NCBI GenBank assembly: GCA_014871385.1 | Contig: CM026433.1 | Coordinates: 13,900,023 to 13,964,022 of the forward strand | Direction of reading: 5' to 3' | Length of the DNA stretch: 64,000 bases | Source of the DNA: Ceratodon purpureus | Lineage: Eukaryota; Streptophyta; Bryopsida; Pseudoditrichales; Ditrichaceae | Shown: positions 37,601 to 48,687 of the stretch, in pieces | Layout: every line of letters starts with the position of its first letter | Numbering within the stretch: position 1 is the first letter of the stretch | Made by a program: the position numbers and the translations under genes | The notes under the pieces: generated by a model | The model's input: the letters and a program-made list of their open reading frames with translations, nothing else | Databases searched by the model: none | Told to the model about the DNA's origin: nothing

Positions 37601-40600
37601 GAAAGTAATGGAACAATATTGTACTTCCTTGAAATGATCACTGACGAAGAGGCAGAACTTACTTGTTGATATTGTGCATCAACTGCATGACTAGACCAAT
37701 CCTCCCCTTAGTGTCTAGGAGAATTGAGTCAACCAAGTAATGCCAGGACTCCTCCATCTTGTGCAATCGATTGATATGGTTCGTCCAGGCTTGGAATCGA
37801 TGGTTTCCATCACAAATAAAGAACATCATGTTTGTAAAGGAAGCTAGCTCTGGAATTGTCAAGAGGAAGTTATTAAATTCATCATTTTTCTGGGCCCAGA
37901 TTGGTCCCCACTTTACCTTGTCAGCCTCAGTAACCTCTCTGGTCTTCCCGTCTTCATCAGTAGTTGAAACATAGAATACAGAGGCGCCCTCACGATATCC
38001 GTGAACAAACTCCTGCTCGAGTTTTGAGAGGTCACTTTGTAAGGTTGGGCGGACCATTGGCATGGCGTGCAGTCGGCAAAGAGGAATGTTGAATCTTGAA
38101 GCACTATGTGGCTGCACTCGGAGATCTGCAATTGTTGAAACCGAGTTAAGCTTCTGTCGCGTTCGAACATCATCCTCATTCCCCACGTATGCATCCCCAG
38201 CGGAATCGTCATCGCCATCTGAATCATCGTCAGCGCAACCAGTTTTCTGTGTCAAAGCCAGCGTATCCTCGTCGTGTACGTCGTCGACTACATGATGGTG
38301 GTCCTGCAAGCACAGTAATCTCACATGTCAGCAAGTTCTCATACTAGTTAATGAGCAAATCACAGCACTTCAAAGGTACTCAAATATTACCAGATAGAAT
38401 TGCATAGCCTCATTGCCCAGGTACAGGCATACAACAAGAATTATATTCAAAGAGTATTCGCGGGTAAACGATAAAAGAATGATGGATAAAAAACAATGAG
38501 CACCCTCCTAAATACCGCCGGGCTCAAATCACACATGAGAACTAATGCACAGCAGTGCCTGTGCACATCATGAAGCTAGAAACAGAGCATGCGCTCGACA
38601 TGAGGGGCCTCCCCTTCCATGTCTGATCGGGGCCGAGCAGAGCCTTGAGAGAAAGCCTAGGCAACTGAATTGTACAAAAAAAAAGTATAACTCCACCCCT
38701 CGCATGAATGCTCGGCTCGATGGGCAGCTCAGACTGCAAGCCGTGGACATGCGGGGCCTGCCCTTCCATGTCTGATCGGGGCCGAGCAGAGCCTTAGAAC
38801 GAGCCTTGGCAGCTGAATTCTTTCCAAGAAAGAATGAAAGTCAACCCCTCGCATGCAAAGCTAGGCTGGATACAGATTTGAGGCTGCAAGCGCTGGACAT
38901 GCGGAGCCTGCTCACCCACGTCTGATCGGGGCCGAGCAGAGCCTTAGAGGGAGCCTTGGCAGCTGAATTGTACCAAAAAAGAAATAAAAGCAACCCCTCG
39001 CATGCAAAGCTAGGCTGGATACAGAGTTGAGGCTGCAAGCGCTGGACATGCGGAGCCTGCTCACCCATGTCTGATCGGGGCCGAGCAGACCCTTAGAGGG
39101 AGCCTTGGCAGCTGAATTCTTTCCAAGAACGAATGAAAGTCAATCCCTCGCATGCAAAGCTAGGCTGGATACAGAGTTGAGACTCCAAGTGCTCGACATG
39201 CGGAGCCTGCTCACCCATGTCTGATCGGGGCCGAGCAGAGCCTTAGAGGGAGCCAAGGCTATTGAGTTGTACAAAATAAAAGTAAAACTCCACCCCTCGC
39301 ATGAATGCTCGGCTCGATGGGCAGCTCAGACTGCAAGCAGTGGACATGCGGGGCCTGCCCTTCCATGTCTGATCGGGGCCGAGCAGAGCCTTGAGAGGGA
39401 GCTTAGGCAGCTGAATTGTACAAAATAAAAGTATAACTCCACCCCTCGCATGAATGCTCGGCTCGATGGGCAGCTCAGACTGCAAGCGCTGGAGATGCGG
39501 AGCCTGCTCACCGATGTCTGATCGGGGCCGAGCAGAGCCTTACAGGGAGCCTTGGCAGCTGAATTCTTTCCAAGAAAGAATGAAAGTCAACCGCTCGCAT
39601 GCAAAGCTAGGCTGGATACAGAGTTGAGGCTGCAAGCACTGGACATGCGGAGCCTAGTCACCCATGTCTGATCGGGGCCGAGCAGACCCATAGAGGGAGC
39701 CTTGGCAACTGAATCGTACCAAAAAAGAAATAAAGGCAACCCCTCGCATGCAAAGCTAGGCTGGATACAGAGTTGAGGCTGCAAGCGCTGGAGATGCGGA
39801 GCCTGCTCATCCATGTCTGATCGGGGCCGAGCAGATCCTTAGAGGGAGCCTTGGCAGCTGAATCGTACCAAAGAAAAAGACTATAACTCCACCCCTCCTG
39901 TGAATGCTCGGCTCGATGGGCAGCTCAGAGTGCAAGCCGTGGACCTGCCGGGCCTGCCCTTCCATGTCTGATCGGGGCCGAGCAGAGCCTTAGAGGGAGC
40001 CTTGGCAGCTGAATCGTACCAAAAAAGAATGAAAGTCAACCCCTCGCATGCAAAGCTAGAATGGATACAGAGTTGAGGCTGCAAGCGCTGGACATGCGGA
40101 GCCTGCTCACCCATGTCTGATCGGGGCCGAGCAGACCCTTAGAGGGAGCCTTGGCAGCTGAATTCTTTCCAAGAAAGAATGAAAGTCAACCCCTCGCATG
40201 GAAAGCTAGGCTGGATACAGAGTTGAGACTCCAAGTGCTCGACATGCGGAGCCTGCTCACCCATGTCTGATCGGGGCCGAGCAGAGCCTTAGAGGGAGCC
40301 AAGGCTATTGAGTTGTACAAAGTAAAAGTAAAACTCCACCCCTTGCATGAATGCTCGGCTCGATGGGAAGCTCAGACTGCAAGCAGTGGACATGCGGGGC
40401 CTGCCCTTCCATGTCTGATCGGGGCCGAGCAGAGCCTTGAGAGGGAGCTTAGGCAGCTGAATTGTACAAAATAAAAGTATAACTCCACCCCTCGCATGAA
40501 TGCTCGGCTCGATGGGCAGCTCAGACTGCAAGCGCTGGAGATGCGGAGCCTGCTCACCGATGTCTGATCGGGGCCGAGCAGACCCGTAGAGGGAGCCTTG

Positions 40601-43421
40601 GCAGCTGAATTCTTTCCAAGAAAAAATGAAAGTCAACCCCTCGCATGCAAAGCTAGGCTGGATACAGAGTTCAGGCTGCAAGCGCTGGACATGCGGAGCC
40701 TGCTCACCCATGTCTGATCGGGGCCGAGCAGAGCCTTAGAGGGAGCCTTGGCAGCTGAATCGTACGAAAAAAAAAAAGAGTATAACTCCACCCCTCCCAT
40801 GAATGCTCGGCTCGATGGGCAGCTCAGACTGCAAGCCGTGAACACTTCCATGTCTGATCGGGGCCGAGCAGAGCCTTAGAGGGAGCCTTGGCAGCTGAAT
40901 TCTTTCCAAGAAAGAATGAAAGTCAACCCCTCGCTTGCAAAGCTAGGCTGGATACAGAGATGAGGCTGCAAGCGCTGGACATGCGGAGCCTGCTCACCCA
41001 TGTCTGATCGGGGCCGAGCAGACCCTTAGAGGGAGCCTTGGCAACTGAATCGTACCAAAAAAAAAGAGTATAACTCCACCACTCGCATGAATGCTCGGCT
41101 CGATGGGCAGCTCAGACTGCAAGCCGTGGACATGGCGAGCCGTCTCACCCATGTCTGATCGGGGCCGAGCAGAGCCTTAGAGGGAGCCTTGGCAGCTGAA
41201 TTCTTTCCAAGAAAGAATGAAAGTCAACCCCTCGCATGCAAAGCTAGGCTGGATACAGAGTTGAGGCTGCAAGCGCTGGAGATGCGGAGCCTGCTCACCC
41301 ATGTCTGATCGGGGCCGAGCAGAGCCTTACAGGGAGCCTTGGCAGCTGAATCGTACCAAAATAAAAGAGTATAACTCCACCCCTCCCATGAATGCTCGGC
41401 TCGATGGGCTGCTCAGACTGCAAGCCGTGGACATGGCGAGCCGTCTCACCCATGTCTGATCGGGGCCGAGCAGAGCCTTAGAGGGAGCCTTGGCAGCTGA
41501 ATTCTTTCCAAGAAAGAATGAAAGTCAACCCCTCGCATGCAAAGCTAGGCTGGATACAGAGTTCAGGCTGCAAGCGCTAGAGATGCGGAGCCTGCTCACC
41601 CATGTCTGATCGGGGCCGAGCAGAGTCTTACAGGGAGCCTTGGCAGCTGAATCGTACCAAAATAAAAGAGTATAACTCCACCCCTCCCATGAATGCTCGG
41701 CTCGATGGGCTGCTCAGACTGCAAGCCGTGGACATGGCGAGCCGTCTCACCCATGTCTGATCGGGGCCGAGCAGAGCCTTAGAGGGAGCCTTCGCAGCTG
41801 AATTCTTTCCAAGAAAGAATGAAAGTCAACCCCTCGCATGCAAAGCTAGGCTGGATACAGAGTTCAGGCTGCAAGCGCTGGACATGCGGAGCCTGCTCAC
41901 CCATGTCTGATCGGGCCGAGCAGAGCCTCACAGGGAGCCTTGGCAGCTGAATCGTACCAAAATAAAAGAGTATAACTCCACCCCTCCCATGAATGCTGGG
42001 CTCGATGGGCAGCTCAGACTGCAAGCGCTGGAGATGCGGAGCCTGCTCACCCATGTCTGATCGGGGCCGAGCAGAGCCTTAGAGGGAGCCTTGGCAGCTG
42101 AATCGTACCAAAAAAGAAATAAAGGCAACCCCTCGCATGCAAAGCTAGGCTGGATACAGAGTTGAGGCTGCAAGCGCTGGAGATGCAGAGCCTGCTCACC
42201 CATGTCTGATCGGGGCCGAGCAGAGCCTTAGAGGGAGCCTTGGCAGCTGAATTCTTTCCAAGAAAGAATAAAAGTCAATCCCTCGCATGCAAAGCTAGGC
42301 TGGATACAGAGTTGAGACTGCAAGCGCTCGACATGCGGAGCCTGCTCACCCATGTCTGATCGGGGCCGAGCAGAGCCTTAGAGGGAGCCTTGGCAGCTGA
42401 ATCCTACCAAAAAAAAAGAGTATAACTCCACCCGTCGCATGAATGCTGGGCCCGATGGGCATCTCAGACTGCAAGCGCTGGACATGCGGAGCCTGCTCAC
42501 CAATGTCTGATCGGGGCCGAGCAGATCTTCTTTCCAGTGAACGCAATCGAAGCATGTGTATACAACCCATCATATAGACTTCACAGCCTTTCTTCTAAAC
42601 TCTGCTACTACAATGCTCGGCTGCAAGCAGATGAAAATTGAATTCTGGGTTTTAGATCTACCTGGTCAACTTGCATTTGTTCATCTTCTCCTCCCGTATT
42701 GCTAGGTTCCTTGTCCGCCATCCTTCGATTCTCCAAACCACAAGAGGATTTAGATACGGATTTGGGACTGCCAGAAGTCGCAGCAGTTCGCAACTTCGTA
42801 GGCCGGCCCCGCCTCGCTCGACCTGATGCAGAGTCTCCTGATTGCGTGCCTTCTTCCTGCGCACAGTATTGAAGTAGTCAGAACTGGGTTCGAAATGAAG
42901 AGTTCCTCAGAGGGGAAAAGCAGCATGAGTAGGAGGTCGAGGGTACGATCATACAGAGGTCCGAGGCCTTGAGGAGACTGAGCCGATGGTCTCAGCTCAG
43001 AAGTGTTCCAAGTGCTTTCGAAGCATGAACCCTAGATCCCGTAATTCAATAACTTGCAACTGAATAATTACACTAGAAAATCACTTATGAAATCCAAGGT
43101 TTGACTGGAATATGAACTACGGTAGTCATCATTGCTAACCTCCGAGGTTGTCATTTTCCGTGGTGAGCAAACCTCTTCGTCTAAAAATGCGAGTTTGAGT
43201 GGCTGAACCTCTCCATCATCAAACGCATCACCGTCACGAACTTCTTGGTTGACACCAGACTGATTAGACTTTCCTGTCCTCCTTCCCATTGTTGAACGCA
43301 AGTTGTATGGAGTAGAGGGACCGCCCCTAGACGCTAACTTCCGTAACCTCTCTTGACGTCGCTCTCTTCCAACTGCCCGACTAAATTCGATCTTCGCTTT
43401 CGCACCCGATCTGGTTATCAT
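31631..43421 (-). CDS. AT-hook / ParB-like / beta-class DNA methyltransferase-like protein, 12 exons
   Basis: Exons on the minus strand: 43421-43140, 42856-42662, 38303-37663, 37536-37347, 37096-36905, 36579-36319, 36177-35942, 35608-34934, 33327-32980, 32616-32346, 32239-32038 and 31943-31631. Every junction keeps phase except one problem inside exon 8. About 1268 residues. Domains in order: an AT-hook (RRGRPTK, near residue 110); an acidic stretch; a ParB/sulfiredoxin-like motif FFICDGNHRFQAW near 323; a helical middle; a Lys/Glu coiled coil; then a permuted amino-methyltransferase fold with motif IV first (LIIADLPENLP, near 915) and motifs I-II later (VILDCTAATGSS, RHIVALEAD). That order is the one seen in beta-class N4-cytosine/N6-adenine DNA methyltransferases. 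Bacterial and phage proteins pair ParB-like with methyltransferase domains. The catalytic D/S-P-P-Y is altered here to DLPE, so activity is doubtful. Exon 8 holds an A6-run frame slip (35198-35203) or an unusual 77-bp intron. Acidic C-terminus. Confidence 0.82.
33535..34775 (+). repeat. 150-bp tandem array, forward orientation, about 9 units
   Basis: Units recur every 149-151 bp and carry CTCGGCCCCGATCAGACATGG, alternating between two variants, so the higher-order unit is about 300 bp. It lies in intron 8 of the methyltransferase-like gene. It is the same family as the 38.6-42.5 kb array but in opposite orientation. Confidence 0.92.
38595..42525 (-). repeat. 150-bp tandem array, reverse orientation, about 27 units
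   Basis: About 27 copies of TGTCTGATCGGGGCCGAGCAG at roughly 150-bp spacing. Two monomer types tend to alternate, one with GAATTCTTTCCAAGAAAG and one with GTATAACTCCACCCCTCGC. It occupies most of intron 2 of the methyltransferase-like gene. Because 150 is divisible by three, minus-strand frames stay open through several units; these are not taken as genes. Confidence 0.95.
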
Positions 43422-43829
43422 CTCTGTGAATGCTAGTTCGAGATCCTCTTTTTAATCCATGACATGCCTCTGCCACATTAATCTATGAACAAACAATATG
43501 CTGAAATGTACTCGAATTCATCATTACATAAATGAGGTAAGATTGTAATATCTACTCATCGATGTTCCAGAAAGTTTGTTGAACTTCCATAGTGCCAGTT
43601 ATTTACTGTATCTTAACCACCCTACGAAAAAAACGCCGTCTTCGATTATAGGCGTCCATTAATGTAGGGCACTTTAAAAAAGAAGAAATTACTTCAAGTG
43701 GGGCGACTCCATGCTTGGTACTGTCAATCCCTATATAAGTGGAGTGAACGTCTCATTCAGTATCAGAAGTCAGTAGCTTCCATATCAGACCTCTCCTGCC
43801 TGAGTAGAACCTTGTGAGCTTCATACGGG
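43422..43829. promoter_or_regulatory. Bidirectional promoter region, TATA box at 43732
   Basis: A 408-bp gap between two divergent start codons. On the plus strand CTATATAAG (TATA box 43732-43739) lies about 90 bp upstream of the ATG at 43830. The same CTATATAAG box precedes the RING and kinase genes at the right end of the window. Confidence 0.6.
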
Positions 43830-44279
43830 ATGGAAAGCAACCCGATTCAGTCCCGCAGTCACCTAGCTTCAGGTTCACAGGAAGAGGGAGTTGAGCACGT
43901 GTCCTTAGATGAATTTCACGGTCCTTTTGAACCAGTTCTGGAATGCAATTCCCCTCACTGCAGGAAAGTCGATGTCCCCATCGATGACGTGCATGCAATG
44001 GATGATAGGAGCTGCAGCGATTCGCTTCAACCAAAACTGCCTGAAGTAGAGCGCACCCAGGGCAATTCAACTGAAGCATCCCATGCCTATGCTAGAGTAG
44101 GGGTCATCAAACCAGGAACATACTCTAGACTTCTTTTAAGAAGTAACCCCCGCCCTAGAGGACGCAAGCTAAAGAGTACAGGATGCTGGGCAGCTCAGTG
44201 CATTGAAGGGCCTCAAGGAGATAGTATCAATGAATCAAATACTGCTGAGAGATCTAAAAAGCGCAGCCGCCAAATGTGA
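43830..44279 (+). CDS. Small basic protein with AT-hook-like motif, 149 aa
   Basis: A single open frame starting MESNPIQSRSHL. Family unknown. Residues near 108-116 (RPRGRKLKS) resemble an AT-hook core, and the C-terminus (KKRSRQM) is basic like a nuclear localisation signal. A Cys/His pair (ECNSPHCRKV) might bind metal. A TATA box sits about 90 bp upstream. It is divergent from the methyltransferase-like gene, which also has an AT-hook, and lies upstream of the transposase gene on the same strand. A DNA-binding partner role is inference only. Confidence 0.55.
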   Translation: MESNPIQSRSHLASGSQEEGVEHVSLDEFHGPFEPVLECNSPHCRKVDVPIDDVHAMDDRSCSDSLQPKLPEVERTQGNSTEASHAYARVGVIKPGTYSRLLLRSNPRPRGRKLKSTGCWAAQCIEGPQGDSINESNTAERSKKRSRQM

Positions 44280-44719
44280 TTTAGATTAGTGGGCCATGCA
44301 GTAATTAGATGATGATTCTAAATCCTGAAGACGTAGATGATTCCAATGTACTCTTCACTGTTTTATTTTGTCGAAGATGCTGTTATTTATTGTAGGTTTA
44401 CCGTCATTATATGTCATGGCTCTGTTACTGCAGCCTTAATCATAGGTATTGTGATTGGGCCAGCCTAATTCTCCGCCATGTCCAGGGTTGTGGTACTTCT
44501 CAATTACATAATTCCTATACAGGTACATACAGTTCAACAATGATTAAAGTTAAAGCCACGATGATGATGCATTCCACTCCCTGAAGTTTTGATTGTTAAT
44601 AGGTTTCCAACATGATTGTTTCCCTGGTGCTTATGCTCTCATATGTTTACGTGTAATCTCCTTTGCTTACTTTCTGCTAACTCGAGTCAGTGGTGAGGGT
44701 GCCACTTAATCTGCTCACG
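44280..44719. other. Upstream region of the WRKY/GCM1-type transposase gene
   Basis: No gene seen; AT-rich. It presumably contains the promoter and 5' UTR of the transposase gene. An AG acceptor at 44690 may indicate a 5' UTR intron. Confidence 0.4.
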
Positions 44720-47700
44720 ATGGCCTACCTTCGTGCGGACTCGCATTCTGTCCCGATTACCTTTCCATTGGGTGTAGACGGGTGTGCTATGATCAGTTCC
44801 ACAACTCTGAGTCTCCGATTTCGGTTACGGGAGGACTCTCTGCATGTGGAAGAGGAGTTTTTTGACGACATTACTGGTGGACTCTCGCACGCAGTGGGTC
44901 AGTTGTCAACTAAGAATGAGATTGGAACATTCTGGATGCTGAGACCTGGGAAGTATAGAGTTTACGGAGTTACGGAGTCTGGCCTAGGTGCCTCTACTGA
45001 ATTGCTTACTCCCCGGTCGTCCACAACAGTTTGCATAGAGTCTGAACCATTGTTGAGGAAGGTAAAAACCGAGCCAGGTCTTCAGACAATCTATGAGTTG
45101 AGTGATGGATCCGATAGTGAGAATGCAGAGGAGACCACTCTAATCCATGAGAGCAAGGAGAAGACAGTAATCCATGAGAGCACAGAGAAGACTGTAATGC
45201 ATGAGAGCACAGAGAAGACTGTAATCCATGAGAGCAAGGAGAGGACAGTGCCAATTCCAGACGATAATCGTGAGGAAGTGGTTCTCTCTGCGAAGTCGTC
45301 GGTTGCGTCTACGGTTGCTGTCTCCCCTTCAGAGAGCGTCGTTCAGTGCCTCATGAAGCTTAGCATCCGTAAGAGGTCCAAGAGTGTTCTGTCGCGCATT
45401 GATTTTAATGCAATTAGAATGCAGGAAGTTCAGTTCCTCCCACCAGTGTACAACGGCGATGTCATTTTTGAGTTCCCACCCATTGGTGCTTACGGCCTTC
45501 AGTCTGGTGCGAAGCAGTTACGTGGAATGGATAGGAAGTATGACGGCCACCCCTGGACTCGAACAGTGACGTCGAATATTCAGAACGACCTCAAGCTGAC
45601 ATTCCGTTCTTCGTCGTGCCTTGGCCATCTGCGCTGTGACAATGTCAAATGTGAGTACCTCTCTCGTGAAAATAGGAGTGCGCAAGTGAACGAGACTGAG
45701 TGGGATGGAATTTCCGAGAAACTGTTCGAAGTTGGATGTACTGCGCCGCAGAGTTCCACTGTACTCTGTAAATCTTGCAGTACGCCACCGACCTGCGTTG
45801 CACTTTGCCCTGCAAAGATTTACTATGTCACTGCAGGACCTCACATGACGAGAGCGTGCGTTCACTTGGGAACTCACAACCACCCAGTGAAGTCCGGCGA
45901 GAACCGCGACTTCGTCGAACACACTGAGAACTTGATCAGGGAGCAGGTGGAGCGTACTCCGTCCGCCACCAATTCCGCCATCGTCCTTGAAACTGCGAAG
46001 GAGTTGCTTGGCCCGTTACTTCTGGCCAAGGAGGGTGAACCGCAGAAGATTCTGGAATTAGAGGAGCTCGAACCAATCTTCGACCGCTGTAAGCACCTTT
46101 CTTCCCCAAACATCAGAAACTGCATTACGTCGTTCAAGGCTGTTAGGCGCTTTGGGACCATGGACAGCATCAGAATGCTGCGAGGCTTCAGCAACTGGAA
46201 GTTTATTCAGAACAACATGTTTCCGGGGCAAGGCGATGATGCTGCGAAGGTGTATGTCTTCAAGATGTCTGAGGTAGGGCCGGGTTCTGGAGTCGATCTA
46301 GTTAAGCGTATGCAGACTGGCGGAGACTTGGAGAATGCGTGGATCATGTTTGACCACGTGAGGCGAGTTAGGGACTGGGTAACGATGGCCTGCCACGTCT
46401 ATGACCCCACCTACTGTCGGATAATGACAATCGCAGCGTGCGACATGCAGTCAGAGGACACGGCAGCCCAATCCGTCCTCTGGAAGAATCTGAATGCTAT
46501 CATGGAGACCCACGGGGTTCTGAGAGTAAATTTTAAGGGCTTCATGGCAGACGGTGCCCAAGCAAATTTCAACGCAGTTCGCATAATTTATGGGAGCGGT
46601 AATCCCTCCGAGAGGATGATTGATAGGGAGAGGACATGCTTGTTTCATTGGAGGCAGTCTTTGGAGCAACATACAAAGGCTGACATTCGACCGGACTTGC
46701 GAGCGCAGCACATCAAACTCTGCCAGCAGTACAAGAACGCGACGACAATGGCCGAAGCTGAAACAAAGTTTTTGGCAATCCGAGCATGGTGGATGTCATC
46801 CGGCGCTGCCACAGAAAAAGGGCTCTCAAATCTGGAAACGTGGCTCGCGTTCTGGCACCACCGCTATCGCCAATGGGGAGGCTTCATGGAATTGGTAATC
46901 AAACTTACGTCCTTTCAATCTTTGTCGCATCTAAATAAACTTCCTGTATAGTCAGCCCTCGAACACCCTAAACCCTAAACCTAACCACCAAGGTGTGCAG
47001 AATCACAGCGAAGATGAGCTCGCGGAGATGCCGTCCTGCAACCTTGCTGAATCAATCCACAACAGGTGGAAGCAGCAGTCTGGAGATCGGGGCAGCGACT
47101 TATATGTCGCCGCTGTGGACGACTTTGTACGGGCCTTCATGCAATGCGTTGCCTACTTCCAGTTCCTAAAGGGGGAGCGACCTGGAAAAGGTCCGTCAAA
47201 AGAGGAGCTGAAGCTCCGACGTGCACAGAGGTCTGCAGCGAGAACAGGGAATCCGAAAGTTCTACATGAAGCGATTCTGAACATGCCAGGAGCACAGGAA
47301 TGGTGCACCAGGAACCCGCATCTTGAAGGGGAGGAGGTCTGTGTGTCTCTGAAACGAAAACCCGATGTTGCCTTCGGAGATGAGCGGGAGTCTCATAGGC
47401 CAGATAAGATCAGTGTGTCAAGACCTCGTGTCCAGACCCGAGCTGCACGCCGGGAGAGCGACTATCCTCCGACGGTGGTAATTGCAGACTCCCCTACAAG
47501 CAGCGAAGAGGACCAAGCCGACCTTCACCCCAACCACTCTCCACCTCCAGTTGACTACCATCACGTCACTTCAGTTGAGGAGACCGCCTGCAACCCTTCA
47601 GAGTGGCACATTGCACGACTTCCTAAGACATCCGCCAAGGCCTGCTTCGCCCAACATGCTGTATCTGAGAAGAAATGCGTGGCACGGATTGTGCAGAACG

Positions 47701-48452
47701 GGAAGAGCACTGCTGCGCCCACATACACGGGCCCCATGAAGAACTACAAAAAAGACAGAGTAGAGACTCATCAGTTCTTTTTCTGTAATGACGACATTGA
47801 CAGGTGCGTCAAGGGTAGCAGACGGAAGTGGGTCTTATCGGTGCCAAAGGTACCTGAGGTTTGGCCCGTGAAGCTTGGAACGAAGCTGACGAAGAAAGAG
47901 ATCTTGTCTCTAGAGAGTGCTGGCTTTAGACTCCCGCAGCAGAGGGAGATGTCACCGAGAAGACTCTTTCAAGACCGGGCACCGGCACTGGACTTCTCGG
48001 CCTACCCTACGCCGGCAAATCCAGATGAGTTCCCTACCCGGCGGTCAGGAAAGCTTATCCGACGGAACAAGAAGGCCCCGTCAACAAAGCATAGCAATAA
48101 TTGTGCCTCTGCCTTGTCGTTGAATGGGAAGGTGAGCAAGTTGTGCATGCTGCCAGCCCCAGCCCTGGGATGCATAGTCACACTGGACTCTGGGAAGCTT
48201 CCAAAGATACAGCAGTATTACCTGACGATTTCGCAACACCCTGCCTGCACTTGCCCGTATTTCAAGGAGATGGCAATGCAGGCACTTGGGAAGCGGGGTC
48301 AGTGGGCTAGTTGCAAGCACTTGTACTATTTGTTCAGTGTAGTTTGCGCTCTAGACTCTGAATCGGATACATTCATTCACGCACCTAGTTTTAGCTTCAA
48401 CGAGGTGAAGCGAGTCCTGGAGAGTGGCCTTCTGAAGTACTTGGACAACTAG
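44720..48452 (+). CDS. MULE-like transposase with WRKY/GCM1-type zinc cluster and SWIM finger
   Basis: Likely transposase of the 23.6-kb element. Two exons, 44720-46894 and 47001-48452, join in phase 0 (about 1208 aa). The open frame extends upstream to 44690, but the first ATG is at 44720. Landmarks: an N-terminal 9-residue tandem repeat (HESTEKTVM type, about residues 143-175); a WRKY/GCM1-type zinc cluster near 270-390 (SSCLGHLRCDNVKCEYL then GTHNHPV); a DDE-like core with an Asp in WIMFDHVRRVRDW, then GFMADGAQANF, the conserved RTCLFHWRQSL, and CNLAESIHNRW across the exon junction; and a C-terminal SWIM finger (CTCPYFKEM ... WASCKHLYYLF). WRKY/GCM1 fingers are known from Mutator-related transposases. 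No stop or frameshift is seen, so the element may be autonomous. Confidence 0.85.
45147..45252 (+). repeat. 27-bp coding tandem repeat in the transposase
   Basis: About four copies of a 27-bp unit (ATCCATGAGAGCAAGGAGAA and variants) encode the 9-residue HESxEKTVI repeat. A minus-strand open frame here is its shadow. Confidence 0.9.
46960..46985 (+). repeat. Interstitial CCCTAAA telomere-like units in an intron
   Basis: ACCCTAAACCCTAAACCTAA lies in the single intron of the transposase gene, close to the 3' splice site. Confidence 0.8.
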
Positions 48453-48687
48453 TGATATCTGAGTCGTTGTTTGCACATGTGTAACCTGAATTCATTTCAA
48501 AGGTGAAGTAGTGAGACTAAAAGGGCCACTACCCAGAATTTGCAGTAGCACTGGATTCCATATCTCCATTTTCGAGTGAAATTCGCTCTGAATATGCAGA
48601 AGCATTGAAAACAGTTGTTAAGAAAGCAATGTTCGGGCGCTATTTAATTGCTGAAGAGGTCCGAATAATCGTGATTATGAAAGAGTC

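Noticed and set aside
38595-42525. Repeated minus-strand ORFs (MGEQAPHVQRLQ-like) across the array
   Set aside because: They arise because the 150-bp unit is a multiple of three. They overlap array boundaries, lie in an intron, and show no protein-like conservation beyond the DNA repeat.
45006-45254. Minus-strand HGLQSSLCSH repeat ORF
   Set aside because: Antisense shadow of the 27-bp repeat within the transposase coding exon.
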